From the NCBI GenBank assembly GCA_944472155.2, contig OX235271.1, positions 100,019,256 through 100,083,255 of the forward strand: DNA of 64,000 nucleotides, given 5' to 3'. Source of the DNA: Trichobilharzia szidati (taxonomy: Eukaryota > Platyhelminthes > Trematoda > Strigeidida > Schistosomatidae). Positions 21,736-33,100 of this stretch are shown here, piece by piece (within the stretch, counting starts at the first letter, position 1; each line of letters begins with the position of its first letter). The notes beneath the pieces were generated by a model. It ran no database searches and was not told the DNA's origin. It worked only from the letters and a program-made list of their open reading frames with translations. Both the position numbers and the translations under genes were made by a program.

Positions 21736-22066
21736 GTCCACTGTCTTCAAGTAAAATAGTTATCGACAGTATGTCATGTGACTGAATACTATTCCATTTG
21801 AAGTAAGATACAATTTCTCATAATATTTTTTCTTCATTGCCTTCAAGATGTCCACAGCAATGTTGCCACCCACGGATATAACTGGGTGAATAAAACTGTA
21901 AAAAAGAAGAGTTGATGTATTAAGTTGGATGAAAATTTAGGTAGCCCATTTTTTTAAAGTAGACTTTCAACTATCTCTATTTTAACTGACTAACACATAG
22001 AAATTATGCATTTATAACTTTAAAGTCTGATAATTAAAAAGTTAAAAAGACAGTTAGAGAGAAGAA

Positions 22067-22652
22067 AATTTCCTCTTTCGACGAAGTCATCAACTAGGCT
22101 GTACATTCGTGTATTTATAGTATACATGTGTGAGAGTTCCAGAATTATTTCCGGTCAAAAGTTAAGTTAATAAAATTACAATATGTAATAATCAGGAAGA
22201 TCGAGTGGAAAAGATATGATAAGATCATAATTACTGGAAAACTTGACTGTCTGTACAATTACGGATTAAGGATATAGTCCTACTGTCCTATTGACTTTCT
22301 TATCCAACATTTCTGTTTATTTCTGTTATTTTTTACGTTCTTAATTCTTATCTGCCTTACTAGATTTGCTTTTATATTTTTATTTTTTTTTATATATCTG
22401 AACTTCCTACCTATTTTTTTATCACTACGTCCTTAATCCGTAATAGTACAAACAGTCAAGTTATTCATTCAGTAATTATGATCTTATCATGTCTTTTCCA
22501 CCCGATCTTCCTGATTATTACATATTGTAATTTTATTAACTTAACTTTTGACCGGAAATAATTCTCGAACTCTCACACACATGTATACTATAAATGCACG
22601 AATGTACAGCCTAGTTGTGATGACTTCGTCGAAAGAGAAAATTTTCTTCGCC
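22067..22652. repeat. inverted repeat, arms about 205 bp, PLE terminal type
   Basis: The left arm (22067-22271) and right arm (22431-22652) are near-exact reverse complements, separated by about 159 bp of T-rich sequence. The outer ends (TTTCCTCTTTCGACGAAGTC on the left) resemble the PLE family A terminal block (GAGTCTCTTTCGGCG...CTGTACA). This suggests two pLTR-like ends joined head to head, as is known for Penelope-like elements. Transcribed, it would fold into a long hairpin. Confidence 0.8.
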
Positions 22653-24545
22653 TCAACCTTATTTTTAATAATTAAAAATTCTCTCAAGGCAAGATGTAAG
22701 TGAAAAAATATTTTAAAAATCATACAAGCTGTCAAAGCTATTATTATAGCTGAATGAGTAATTTAACCATAATAACAACTCGTAAATGTCTTTTCATTTT
22801 TTTAATATATCTGAAATGTTTCCTAACTGTTATAGTTGTAGCTACCAAGAGACGTTTTAACAGACCATAGCATGATTTGTGCTACAACAGATAGTTTTTC
22901 TAGACTGGTTTCATTCATGTTAAATTATCACCAACGTCAATAAGATTTACTTTAGAACTCTGTGTATATAATATAACAAGTGCTTTGAGGCATAAAACAC
23001 TATTAATTTATTTTAGAACTATGACCAGTGGCTTTTTGTAATTATACGGTAATAAGGACAACTGCATACTATTTTGTGGATATGATATTTAAAGAGAAGA
23101 AACAGCAGATGTTCTTATAATATCAGTAAATTGTTTCACTTTGAGTTAATGGGAGATGCTGAACATTCTATCAAACTACTAGTTAATATTGTCTAACAAA
23201 ATATGAGAAATATTATTACTAGTCATGCAAAGGGAACATACAACCTTAGTGTCTGCCAGTATATGCTGAATCCTGTACAAACTGATGATAAGGTATGGAT
23301 ATTTTATCGTATCTGAAGACAGGGTGTAAATGAAGGTAATCTACGCATGGCCTATTACTCCCACCATATAATTCGTTACTATGACAATCCTGTTTAAATT
23401 GGCACAGTAACACCGAATCTCTCTAGAAAATTAAAAGTGCATAACAAAACAATAACAGGTTACAGGATATCTAGGAGATGGGAAATAACTGGGCGTGTTT
23501 ACAAACATTTGAGGTTTTAATTTCAACTTGCAGTATTTACCAAATAAAATGTGAGGAAAAATACACATTCATGACATTGGATGGCGGTGGTGTCATCTGG
23601 GGAACTGATAGATGCTAGGTTTTATAAGATTTTGGATTTCACAAGACCTAGTAACCTACAGGTTCTGAGTTCTGCCGCTTTTGGGATGCCCGCATATTAC
23701 TGCTGTCTACCGATTTTGAGTTGTTCTCGTGACTACTCCCAAAGCTAAATTTCTAAACTTCACCAGGATTACATCATATTTTCTCATGTATACAGCGCTA
23801 TCACGATATTGGTGTATTAAGATGATTTAAAGTATGACATGAACAAAGTAAATATAGTTCTTCAAGCCTGTGACAATCAGTATAATCAAAAATAATCAAT
23901 AATTTTTAGAAAAAAGATACAGTTGTCAGTTTTGGATTGTTAAATCTGCATGTAGGATAAATTGATTTCATTTCAATTTTCAGTTTTTATCTTTACTTCT
24001 TATCCATTTCAAAATCTGCTGATTACCTGTTTTCTGTTCACCTCGTTAACATGACTCATAAAAATACTATTAATTCTCTCAAGCTATCCGTATACTGATT
24101 ATCACATTGGTTTGGTTCCAGACTATTACACTTACCAACCTATTTCCAGTGATAGTTATCTTCTTCAAGGTATTGCATGAATAGAACAAACACTTAGGAC
24201 ATTCCTCCCTCAACATTCAGCAGCCACTTACATTTTAATACAGTTGACAATCAGCCACACCTATTGTGTGTGGGCACTAGTGCTGCCTAAACTTTTTGTG
24301 GTGAAATGGGGTTTGAGTCTGTGACTTGGTAGCTGGAAATCAGTGCAACGAGCAACAGCTCCATATATATTTAAAACAATCTCAAAGTTTTTGTCACTTA
24401 TTTTATTCTGATTAATTTACAACTATTCTGTTCTCAATCTCGATCGAAACTTGGGTGATACTATAATGTATGCTGTAAAGCAAGTGTGTAAAATAAATAA
24501 GCTCAAATCCTTACTAAATGAAATTCCTGAATCTTCTGTTCTTTG
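22653..24545. other. anonymous AT-rich DNA, no gene recognised
   Basis: Short frames only. A patch at 24245-24360 with GGGTTTGAGTCT could be another diverged tRNA-type SINE but I cannot place it. No other structure is seen. Confidence 0.4.
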
Positions 24546-24550
24546 ATTTT

Positions 24551-24645
24551 ATTAGCCTAGTGGATAGCACTTTGTGGTTTTTGATGATGGATGCTGTTTT
24601 TGAGTCTCATTGGGAAAGCCAATACTTCGATGCAGGTAGATATAA
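24551..24645 (+). mobile_element. hammerhead-type SINE, head fragment
   Basis: CCTAGTGGATAGCACTTTG is a Pol III A-box region like GTCTAGTGGATAACGC of the copy at 54.9 kb. It is followed by TTTTTGAGTCTCATTGGGAA, the B-box region. The hammerhead half is not recognisable after it. Confidence 0.5.
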
Positions 24646-24914
24646 CCGAACTATGCTAACTATGCAGTTAGCAATAATGGTATACCCATCGACAAAATGC
24701 TTATAACTGACCATCTGTCAGTATAGAGATAACGTTACTCTATTCTGTCATAGGAAATTTTATGCAACTTCGGTCGTACATCAGTGTAAGTGATAAAGAA
24801 AAGATAGGTGGTCTCCAACAAGCTGGGTATTAGGATAGATGTTCATTGATGATACTGGTTGTCTTAGGTGCAATATTTCAAATTAACAGATGCTAAGAAC
24901 CATATATTGTTTAA

Positions 24915-25100
24915 TTCAGAGCCAGCTGCTGAGTGGTAATGTGCATGTCTCATCACCTAAAGGCATTAAGTCTGATTCCTAATGATATGACGGGTGCGTA
25001 CTACTGAAGCGCGCTAACATTGATTGTACAATTGTTAAGGTAATGCTTGGATTTCAATGATTCTTGAACCGATGTCCCTTTGGGATGAAACATATGCTGA
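24915..25100 (+). mobile_element. tRNA-derived SINE, family C, diverged
   Basis: GCTGAGTGGTAATGTG (A-box-like) and TAAGTCTGATTCC (B-box-like) are spaced as in a tRNA head. They are followed by GGTGCGTACTACTGA, the counterpart of the GGGTTCGTACTGCCGA body in the copy at 26.4 kb. Strong divergence suggests an old insertion. Confidence 0.45.
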
Positions 25101-26130
25101 AATCAATCAAATTTCCTCATAGTCAATGCTTAAGGAAAAAATTCGAAGTCTTTTTAATTAATTTTGTTGAAGAATTTTGGCTATATTGAAAGTAGTATAA
25201 TGTACTGTGGCATATACGCATGCATTTACAAGCTGAGTGAACATTTCAAAGTTGAGTACAGCAGACCTGTGACAGAAATAAAACATCCTGTGAATTAGTG
25301 TGATTTAAGAATCTTTGAAAAATCCTTTAAAATACTTTACAAAATACCCTTAAAATTAAACACTGCCTACTTTTAAAAACTTGATTACCAAGAGCTTGAA
25401 AAGGTCTACAGCTTTCTTCACTACAAACATTTGTCCTGTTATCCCACACAAGTGTATTTTCCCACTTTAATATGCTTCTTTTTAATTCTAAAGTGTTTAG
25501 TATCAATTTATTTGCTTGGTTTTTGACGACACCAGCATGCGAAAATGTTTTAGAAAACGTTATTTATTTTAATTACATATTACCTGAATATCCCCTATAA
25601 TTTATTAGGAACAAGAATGATTAGAGTGGACACCTGTTACCAATAAATTCTCCTTCAGGCATTTAAATGATATTCATTACTAACTGATAACTGTTTTACC
25701 TTGTAAATCTACCACAAAACGCCATTTGATATAATTCTAACTTAAATATTCCCATTACGATAATTAGAGAATACAACTGAAGCTTAAATTGTATCCTCTG
25801 ATAATTCCAATTTGCCTTTACTGGTTATTTTATACCAAAATTAATGTGTTTATAATTGTAGAGCTTGAAGAAGAATTTACCGAGAACACGCTTTCGCTCT
25901 AATTATTCTTGTTCTAAATATATGTTCTTATAAAAGGTCACAGAAACTGGTATGATGAATAGAAAATTCAAGTTACATGATTAAAGGATAAGTAAAGGTT
26001 ACAGTAATCCATGAAACTTTCAACAAGCGGTTCACTCAGTTCACAGATGTGGTGAACTTATCTATGAATTCAGTAAGGATAAGTAATATCGGACTAAAGA
26101 AAAAATATATGAGATACTCAAACATTATAT
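25101..26130. other. anonymous AT-rich DNA, no gene recognised
   Basis: No frame or shared repeat was noticed. Confidence 0.45.
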
Positions 26131-26132
26131 AA

Positions 26133-26598
26133 CAGCTCATGATGAAATCCTGTAACCAATCAACCAAATCCCTACAAACCAATACTTGAATATAAATGAG
26201 ATGCTCACTGGCGACTGGCCCTATTCAGGTAAGTAGTTACCTGGGGTTCCAGTGGGACGTCATGACCAGTAGGGTGCAGCAGGTCAGGAGTGAGGACAAA
26301 TACTCGCCGAAGACATTGGCTAGCGGTTGCGCTATGTCGTGAATTGGCAGAAGTTAGAATTCACGGGCCATTAGATCGGGTCCCAGTGGCTTAATGGTAT
26401 ACGAGCTCGCCTTGTAAGCAGAAGGTCCTGGGTTCGAACCCCCTGTGGTGGGTTCGTACTGCCGAAGAGTCCCAAACTAGTATGAGACAGCTGTCCAGTA
26501 CTCCCTGCTGGTTTTCCAATGGTTCCCTAACCAATGTCAGCTCATGATGAAATCCTGTAACCAATCAATCAAATCCCTACAAACCAATACTTGAATAT
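26133..26598 (+). mobile_element. tRNA-derived SINE, family C, flanked by 62-bp direct repeats
   Basis: A tRNA-like head lies at about 26379-26442: A box within TGGCTTAATGGTATACG (26387-26403), then TTGTAAGCAGAAGG, then B box GGGTTCGAACC (26430-26440). The would-be acceptor stem does not close, so it is not a working tRNA gene. The body follows with GGGTTCGTACTGCCGAAGAG. A 62-bp block beginning CAGCTCATGATGAAATCC lies at 26133-26194 and again at 26538-26598, almost identical and 405 bp apart. Between the first block and the head is a spacer (CTCACTGGCGACTGGCCC...) also found at 44.0-44.2 kb ahead of that head. Confidence 0.75.
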
Positions 26599-27105
26599 GA
26601 GTTATTAAAAAATACTAAAATATCAGAGTACACACTTATTCGGGGATAAAGTTTGGTCAAATTAGTCAAAATTTGGTAATGCAATCTACAGATCTATGCG
26701 TTGTATACTTCAAAGATTCTTCTGCACTGGAAGTTTACCAATCTGGTCGTTGATTCTTATTTGGGGCGAGGATGAGAGTTTCCTGTAAGCTTGTGAAAAA
26801 AGCACCTAATTATTATAATGGTAATCAGGAAGCCATAGGGGAAGAGAACACGATGTGTAAACAAACAGTTATGTATTTTCTGTTATCCTCGTGAACATTT
26901 GTTTATCCGGAAAATGTACATATGAGATTTGTTTCAAACAGGGAATAAATAAAAACAGGAATATTATTTTTAACTTTTAGTAAAAAACACCCACACAAAA
27001 TCAAATTCCTGCCCTCACTCTCTCTCACTTTACTAATTAAACAAGTTATTGACTTGCGCGAGATTGTACAACACCGACAAGTATATTTTGTTGAAAAAAA
27101 GGAAA
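26599..27105. other. spacer with an unclassified dispersed repeat
   Basis: 26690-26860 is shared with 48795-48985 (listed separately). The rest is AT-rich with no recognisable gene. Confidence 0.5.
26690..26860 (+). repeat. unclassified dispersed repeat X, copy 1
   Basis: AGATTCTTCTGCACTGGAAG, GTTGATTCTTATTTG, TGTAAGCTTG and CATAGGGGAAGAGAACACG occur in the same order and spacing at 48795-48985 on the same strand. I cannot tie it to the LINE, PLE or SINE families in the window. It has no coding potential. Confidence 0.7.
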
Positions 27106-27109
27106 AGTA

Positions 27110-27262
27110 AAGTCCTTCATGTTCTTTCAAGTACTGGGTTCGAGCCTCGCTGGGAACACCATCATTCACTGAGGAATGCAGGTACATCCAGATGATGAGT
27201 CCCAAATGGGACGAAATGCGCATCCTGGATTCCACTGCTAGTCACTATCCACCAAATGACTT
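27110..27262 (+). mobile_element. SINE with hammerhead ribozyme (Sm-alpha-like)
   Basis: A B-box-like block (CTGGGTTCGAGCCTC) is followed by GGGAACACCATCATTCACTG, then the hammerhead at 27181-27240, then GCTAGTCACTATCCACC. The A-box side is not recognisable, so the 5' end is truncated or diverged. The order matches the copies at 30.0, 39.3 (minus) and 54.8 kb (minus). This is the arrangement of schistosome tRNA-related hammerhead SINEs. Confidence 0.75.
27181..27240 (+). ncRNA. hammerhead ribozyme, type I, core C3 mutated
   Basis: Stem I pairs TCCAG (27187-27191) with CTGGA (27225-27229). Stem II pairs GTCCC (27199-27203) with GGGAC (27208-27212). Stem III is ATG-CG-CAT (27216-27223). The GAAA box is at 27213-27216, and the expected cleavage site is the ATC triplet ending at 27224. 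The other core box should read CTGATGA but reads ATGATGA: base 27192 is A where the invariant C3 is required. C3 pairs with G8 in active hammerheads, so self-cleavage is expected to be lost or strongly reduced even though all three helices are kept. Identification is firm; inactivity is inferred. Confidence 0.85.
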
Positions 27263-27439
27263 CTAATCCGTAGGAAATTTAGGATGTTAGTTTTATTACA
27301 TGTCTTTTGTTTGGTTCTCCTTCGTTATTGTGTGGTGCTGGATTTTTGACAGTAAGGTTTTATTTTACTATTCTAGATATTTTGTTTGGTTCAAGCCGTG
27401 GAGGACTGCATGATCTCTGGCTTTCATAAAACCAGCTCC

Positions 27440-27560
27440 GAAGATCAATTTGAAGAAAGAAGGAACGAACATGCACATGGTCCGGGGTTCAATCCCCTGC
27501 CGACGCACCCCTGATATCTATGGTTGGCCTGCAAAATTTGGGCTACCAATATCACATGCT
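27440..27560 (+). mobile_element. tRNA-derived SINE, family B fragment
   Basis: CCGGGGTTCAATCCCCTGCCGACGC is a Pol III B-box arm followed by a CGACGCACC block that corresponds to CCCGGCCAACGCATTCC in the copy at 42.6 kb. The A-box half is not clear. Confidence 0.45.
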
Positions 27561-28855
27561 GAAAATTCCATACCTGTACCAAAAAATGCGGTGTAGAATC
27601 AAGCTGTAATCAAAAATAAAAAATAAAATTAAAAAAATATTTGCAAGGTTACATGAGTTCACTTTATTTTGAGGATTGCTGTCAACTGCATGAAATCTAA
27701 ACAGTATCAGAAGATTAGTTACAAAAGGTCTGAACATACTTTTATCACAGTGACACCGAGTTATTTATAGAAAGTATAAACAACATATTTCTGAAATTAT
27801 ATCAATAGACGAATTATTCACTGTTAAAAAGGCTGGCTATTTATAGTATAATTATACAAGAAGTGGGAAGCAGAGTTCAAATTTCGCAGAACAACAGGGA
27901 TTGACTAGGGACAGAATGCAAAATCGAACGACAGAAATATTCTTGCTAATTCTCAGTGAGTATTCCATACCAGAGAAATCTTTGAACTGTAAATTTGGCC
28001 AACAGTATTGTTAAGGTACTTTATTCATTTTGATATAACCTATTGTTGTTTTTGGCAAAATATAATCCTTGATTGTGTATTACTCACCGAAATTCAGTAA
28101 ACTGTACAAAAGAATTTATTAGGAAATTAGTCAGTTGTCGTTTCCAGAGTTCAGATCGAAATACTTGACTTTCCGTCGCTTCACTAATTGGAATGAAATA
28201 CCTTTCAAGAATACAGACCCATAAATCTCTTAATGTTTTTAAGCAACTTATTTTCTTTTTATCAGTTTATCTAAGGATTGTTTTCATATTAAATAGAGTT
28301 TTAGTTTATTTAGCTACTGATTACTTATTGTATGCAGTCTGTAAAAATGGCATAAATAACGTATTAATAAATCCTTCTATGACCTTTTCACATTTACAAT
28401 ATCTTTTGTGGAACATATTCTTTGTTAATTGCACTTCATACCTTACAGTTTGCTTTGTCTATGCGAGAGGGCTATGTAATCATTCACCCATTATTCACCT
28501 AAGACTAGGATGTACAATATCTTTTACTGCAATTCTATCAAATATTTCTGTTGACTAATACTGGCGAGAATGTTTAGGACAGGCAACATGAAGTTTCTAG
28601 TGTGTTTGTGTGCATTTTATACCCACAAATAAACACAAAAGAAATGCATTAAGACAAGTCTGTTTCAAAAAAAGTAGATGGTAAATAATAGGTAAACACA
28701 ATAAAATCATTCAAAATTTGTACGAAAGCCACTGCTGATAACTGACACTACTTGTAACATAAGGTGTCAGTTATTTAACTGAAGAAATAAATGCATTTGT
28801 GATAGATGATTACACATTCATTGATAGGTTTTATTGACTGATACTGTTTTGAATT
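27561..28855. other. anonymous AT-rich DNA, no gene recognised
   Basis: A 121-codon frame at 28193-28558 is rich in Leu, Ile, Phe and Tyr, as expected from AT-rich chance frames, and has no family match I know. I do not call it a gene. Confidence 0.4.
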
Positions 28856-29036
28856 TCAGGTTGAGTATTTATTCAATTGTGGGTAAAATTTATTATGATA
28901 AAGTCTCACAGTGTTAGACAGTAATATTTACTGAGGACCAAGTTTCGAGCAGAATTTATTGCTCATAATCATATCAAGGTACTCATACAACCTTCTAACT
29001 TCGTTTATATAATTCCATTATTTTCCATCGCTTGAT

Positions 29037-29730
29037 TTGATTGGTAGTAGTACAAAAAAAGACCTAAGTGGTGAAGTGAAACAGATAGAAGAAGCGTTGG
29101 TGTCAAATAACTATCCTATAAAATTCATTAGGAAGATAAGAAAAGGTCAAAATAAAAATAATGGGGAAACTGATAATGATAACATAAATAAGAGAGAATA
29201 TAAGGCACCTACAGTTATACCATATAAGGAGGGGACATCTGAGACCCTACGTAGGATTCTTAATAAAGTAGGAATTAGAGTGGCATTTAAACCTACAAAC
29301 TCACTCAGGGACAAGCTCTGTAGGCTGAAAGACTTGGTGGAACCAATTAAACAAAATAATATAGTTTACAAAATACCTTGCAATGACTATGAGGTCAACT
29401 ACATAGGTCAAACTAGTAGGTCTGGGGTAGTCAGATTGTCAGAACATAAGAATTTAGCTAAGGTAAGAATGGTTGACCCTGAGAAGATAAGTAGTTTAGA
29501 AAAAAACTCAGCAATTGCACTGCATGCATTAACACACACAGCCACACAATAGGGTGGGAGAGGGTTAAAATTCTAAGACGTAATATAGGTAGGTGGAGAG
29601 AGAGGTTGATTACTGAATCCTTGTTCATCGAGTCTACACCAAACACATGCAATAGAAATGACTCGTCACTCATACCGGAAATATGCAAAATACTACTACC
29701 AATCAAGTTAAGAGAGGAAAAAAATAATTG
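29037..29730 (+). pseudogene. PLE RT C-terminus plus GIY-YIG endonuclease, one frameshift
   Basis: The 171-codon frame (29037-29552) has APTVIPYKEGTSETLRRILN, VGIRVAFKPTNSLRDKL, then NNIVYKIPCNDYEVNYIGQT and SRSGVVRLSEHKNLAKVR. This is the linker and GIY-YIG core with the catalytic Tyr-Ile-Gly, Arg and downstream His. The frame runs out at ALTHTATQ near 29552. Homologous coding resumes in another frame (WRERLITESLFIEST, NTCNRNDSSLIPEI), as in the copy at 45852-46166, showing a frameshift around 29540. The RT catalytic region is missing. Family B is distinct in sequence from the CxYGARYIGR type of family A. Confidence 0.8.
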
Positions 29731-29774
29731 AATTATATAAACGAAGTTAGAAAGTTGTGTGAATACCTTAATAT

Positions 29775-29815
29775 GATGATGAGCAATAAATTGTGCTCGA
29801 AACTTGGTCCTCAGT
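29775..29815 (+). ncRNA. hammerhead-like motif in PLE family B terminus
   Basis: ATGATGAGC, a stem-loop (GAGCA/TGCTC), then CGAAAC-TTG-GTC followed by CTCAG. The 3' half matches a type I hammerhead with a very short stem III (AC/GT, loop TTG) and a GTC cleavage triplet. The 5' box lacks C3, and strict helix II numbering leaves a mismatch at the second pair. Hammerheads are known in Penelope-like elements; this one is a candidate only. Confidence 0.35.
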
Positions 29816-29999
29816 AAATATTACTGTCTAACACTATGAGACTGTATCAAAATAAATTTTACCCACAATGGAATTATACTCTACCACAGTGCACAATTTC
29901 TATTCTTATATCATTAAGTATTTATCTTTGACAGAAACGTTTAATCCAAGTTGACAAGGGCTATCTTAATACGGATGCTTGGATGATATCTTAGGGTTA

Positions 30000-30160
30000 T
30001 TTGATTGGTGGTGGATAACACTTTAATGTTTGAAACCATGTATACTGGGTTTCAGTCTCAAAGGGAACACCACCACTCACTGGGAACAGGTACATCCAGA
30101 TGACGAGTCTCAGGTAAGAAGAAACTCCTGTCCACAGTTAGCCACCACCAACTAAATAAC
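30000..30160 (+). mobile_element. hammerhead-type SINE, degenerate
   Basis: GGTGGTGGATAACAC (A-box side), TGGGTTTCAGTCTCAAAGGG (B-box side) and AACACCACCACTCACTGGGAA precede a decayed hammerhead: TCCAGATGACGAG at about 30095, then GAAA at 30121-30124. Stem III is deleted. C3 is again A, as in the 27.2-kb copy. Confidence 0.6.
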
Positions 30161-33100
30161 AGCATGATAACTTTTACCTTTGCTAGTATTTCTTGCAAGA
30201 TTACTTGCTGTGATCAGGCGCACTGATGAAATTCTCATATTTAACATAAACCAGAAATGGAAGTGTATACTTAATCCTTTTACTATGTAGTTAGTTATTT
30301 GTTTTATTAACAGAAGTGTTGGAAATTTTGCTGCATGCCTTGAGGGTAACATACGCGAAAATCGATTCGATCATTAATCTTTCTTCCTGTCTGTTCACAC
30401 CAAAACTTAAAATTGCAAGTATCATCCCAGTCAATATGGTTTTTCATCCCACGCAAGCGCCAATAGTGATCAGTTTTGTTTCGAAATTATATATACATAT
30501 ATGTATCCCTATTGGCTATTTCGTTTGCATGCATTCAGTCTGAATGATCTCAACTTTCCATTTGAATAGTTAGGCGAGCGGTCAGCACGAGATATTTTGT
30601 ATACTAGATTATTTTTATTTAAATTTATATTGAATCCCGATTTTTGTAGCTTCCTTTCAACCATCACTGGCATGAGGAGGAAAGCTATCGCGAGATACGT
30701 AGAAAAGTTGATAAAACACTTTTATAACAGCAAGACGTAACATATTATAACAGCGTTCCCCTCAACAGGTAATACAAAGACCAGTTACCTGAGGAAGTTC
30801 AAGCCGTAATTAACCGCTACCGTTCTACCTATTCAGGTATACTGAGACGAAAGTGAAGCTAGTTTGTTTTGCAGTTACTTATATCCTTATCAAAGATTAA
30901 CTTGTCTTTTATGACAATACTGAAATCATTTTATTGTCATATTTTTTATCGCCTTGCGTTTCTGTTCTTCATTCTGAAATTTCTTTTGATAATATCATCT
31001 ATGAACGTATTTTTTTCGCAGTACTCTGTGGTAACCCTCTTTTTTACAAGACGTGAATGATAGTCTAAAACCCTTCCTGATTGATTTGATTTTCATTATG
31101 GTTGAGGTACAGTTTATTATCACTTAACATATTTAGTTCTCCTATTCAGTCTACATTTTCATATGAAAATGGAAGTGAAAGTATCAGTTTATCTAACATT
31201 TTAACACCACACTTATTTCATCTATATTATTATGTAAGTGAAGGCTACTTAAGAGAATAATGAATAATAGTGTCTGGCAGCACAAGTCTCCTCTCAGATG
31301 TTCTCACCACTAATTACCAATCTCCTTCTTTTCTTCAAATTCGGTATGATTAGAAGTGAAAGGAGGAGACCCAGCTGAACAGCTAGTGCAATGCTGGACA
31401 GACAGTAAAGTACGATTCATTTACATGACAGCTAGGAATTACCTGAGGTAATTTCAATGAAACGATGACCTGACTGGAAGTTCGGTCCCACAGCTCTCCT
31501 GGAAAAGCTCCAGACTAATAGTCTGTAAGCCACTGGCTTGAATCATGTAGCTATTTACATAAGGGTTTCATCTTCGCTTATCCCTTAATGCATCAGTAAC
31601 AGTCTGTGAACCCAAAAGTTATCTCAGGTAGTCTCACCATCAGTAGTATCACTAATGATTATCTACAAATTAGTTTCAACTGGAAAGTGAAACGAAACGA
31701 AGGTACATCGAATTGAAGTATGTTACCATTGATAAGTTCAGAGGAAATGTTTATAAAAGTTATGAATAGAAAAAAGCAGAAGGTCAGTAGGCCAATTATC
31801 TTAGCTCCAGGATTTATTTCTGAGGTTAACATTTCTGTTCTGTTTAGTAGCTAAGCAAATCTTCGGGGAAAATTTGTGACACGTGATACAATCTGAATCA
31901 AAAAGTGTTGACCGCTCGAGGATTTCTACCATCAGTCTCTGGTTAAATCATGAAATCTAAAAATATCTTTAGATGTACTTTAGAATTTTGTGATATGACC
32001 TATACAGTGAAATAACAAACAAAACTGAAATAAGTTGTAGCAATGTTTAACTTAGATATCATTTAATCAAAGTAAAAGCGTGAAAATCAACGTAACTGTC
32101 TCATTCAAAAAGCTAATAAAATCTCTGTTTAGGCGTATGGTACAGTTATTAAACTTAGCTACACGATAATGCTGCACACCACCTTGAGAATATGCTTTCA
32201 GTATTGCTGATTATATTGCGACAACAAATAACGTTGTCTACCAGGATACACAAACATATGAAAGAATGGATACTTTATCAAATCTGACTGCAGTTTTACC
32301 GAGTAGAATCTTTTCATGGCCTTCTTCATATTGCCATTATCCTCACTTTATCGTTTGTTACTATTGTAATGCTGTGCACACAGCACAATCAAGTCAAAAC
32401 TCTTCAGAAACCACTGAATAATAACAGGTCATATGTTAGCTAGGAGACGGTTGGTAAAATATATAAATTAAAATTGCGGACGCAGCTGAAATTGATGACA
32501 GAGACCTAGATGCAATGAAGATGTGCCACTGACGTCCTTTGTGCAACTTGAAAAGTGAGCTATAAACAGTATTATTCGTAAGAATAAGAATTACCACTGA
32601 GTTTCTAACTAGCTAAATATGGACTTACTTTTCCAAATATTGAAAAAATAACAAGTAATACTGTTTGTCACTTTCTGAAACCAAAATCTCAAGTGTTATT
32701 TTAGAACTGAACAAGAAATTCGTCATATTTCTGATAAAGAAATTTTGATGTTTCTGTAAATAATTTCCAAGCAAACAGCAGAATCTTGATAAGAATTTAT
32801 TGTTACAGTAGAATGCTTCTTTTCTGAGGCATGTGACTTTTTAGTAGAAACAATGATTCACAAGATTTTCTTGCCCTAGATGCTTGTAACTTTAGAAAAA
32901 AGACGAGTTTATGCAAATTAAACTGGAATTCTGAGTTTTTAAGCACGATATTCAAATCCTTCCAATGTTTTAGTAACCATGTATGAAGTGTATCTCATTA
33001 ACTACATATTATTAACTCAAATGAACAAATGTCTGATTCGTAGCATACTAATTCGAAAGATCTTTAGGGTGAGTGCGATAACTAGCTTTATGACATAATG

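Larger units (their letters stand above)
28862..29883 (+). mobile_element. Penelope-like element tail, family B, with inverted terminal repeats
   Basis: The coding remnant (29037-29730, plus strand) is enclosed by two inverted copies of a roughly 155-bp block: 28862-29016, and 29729-29883 as reverse complement, about 90% matching by eye. The block carries GAGGACCAAGTTTCGAGCA and GTCTCACAGTGTTAGACAG. Another copy of the block precedes the minus-strand tail at 45715-45875. Head-to-head pLTR-like ends are a known PLE habit. Confidence 0.8.

Noticed and set aside
26379..26452. Possible functional tRNA gene
   Set aside because: A and B boxes are good, but the acceptor stem does not close and the sequence continues into a repeat body shared with 44.2 kb; it is a SINE head.
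28193..28558. 121-codon hydrophobic frame as a membrane protein
   Set aside because: Composition (Leu, Ile, Phe, Tyr) is what AT-rich chance frames give; no motif, no neighbours, no repeat support.
31495..31560. tRNA-like SINE head
   Set aside because: A B-box-like word is present, but no A box at proper spacing and no match to the other SINE bodies.
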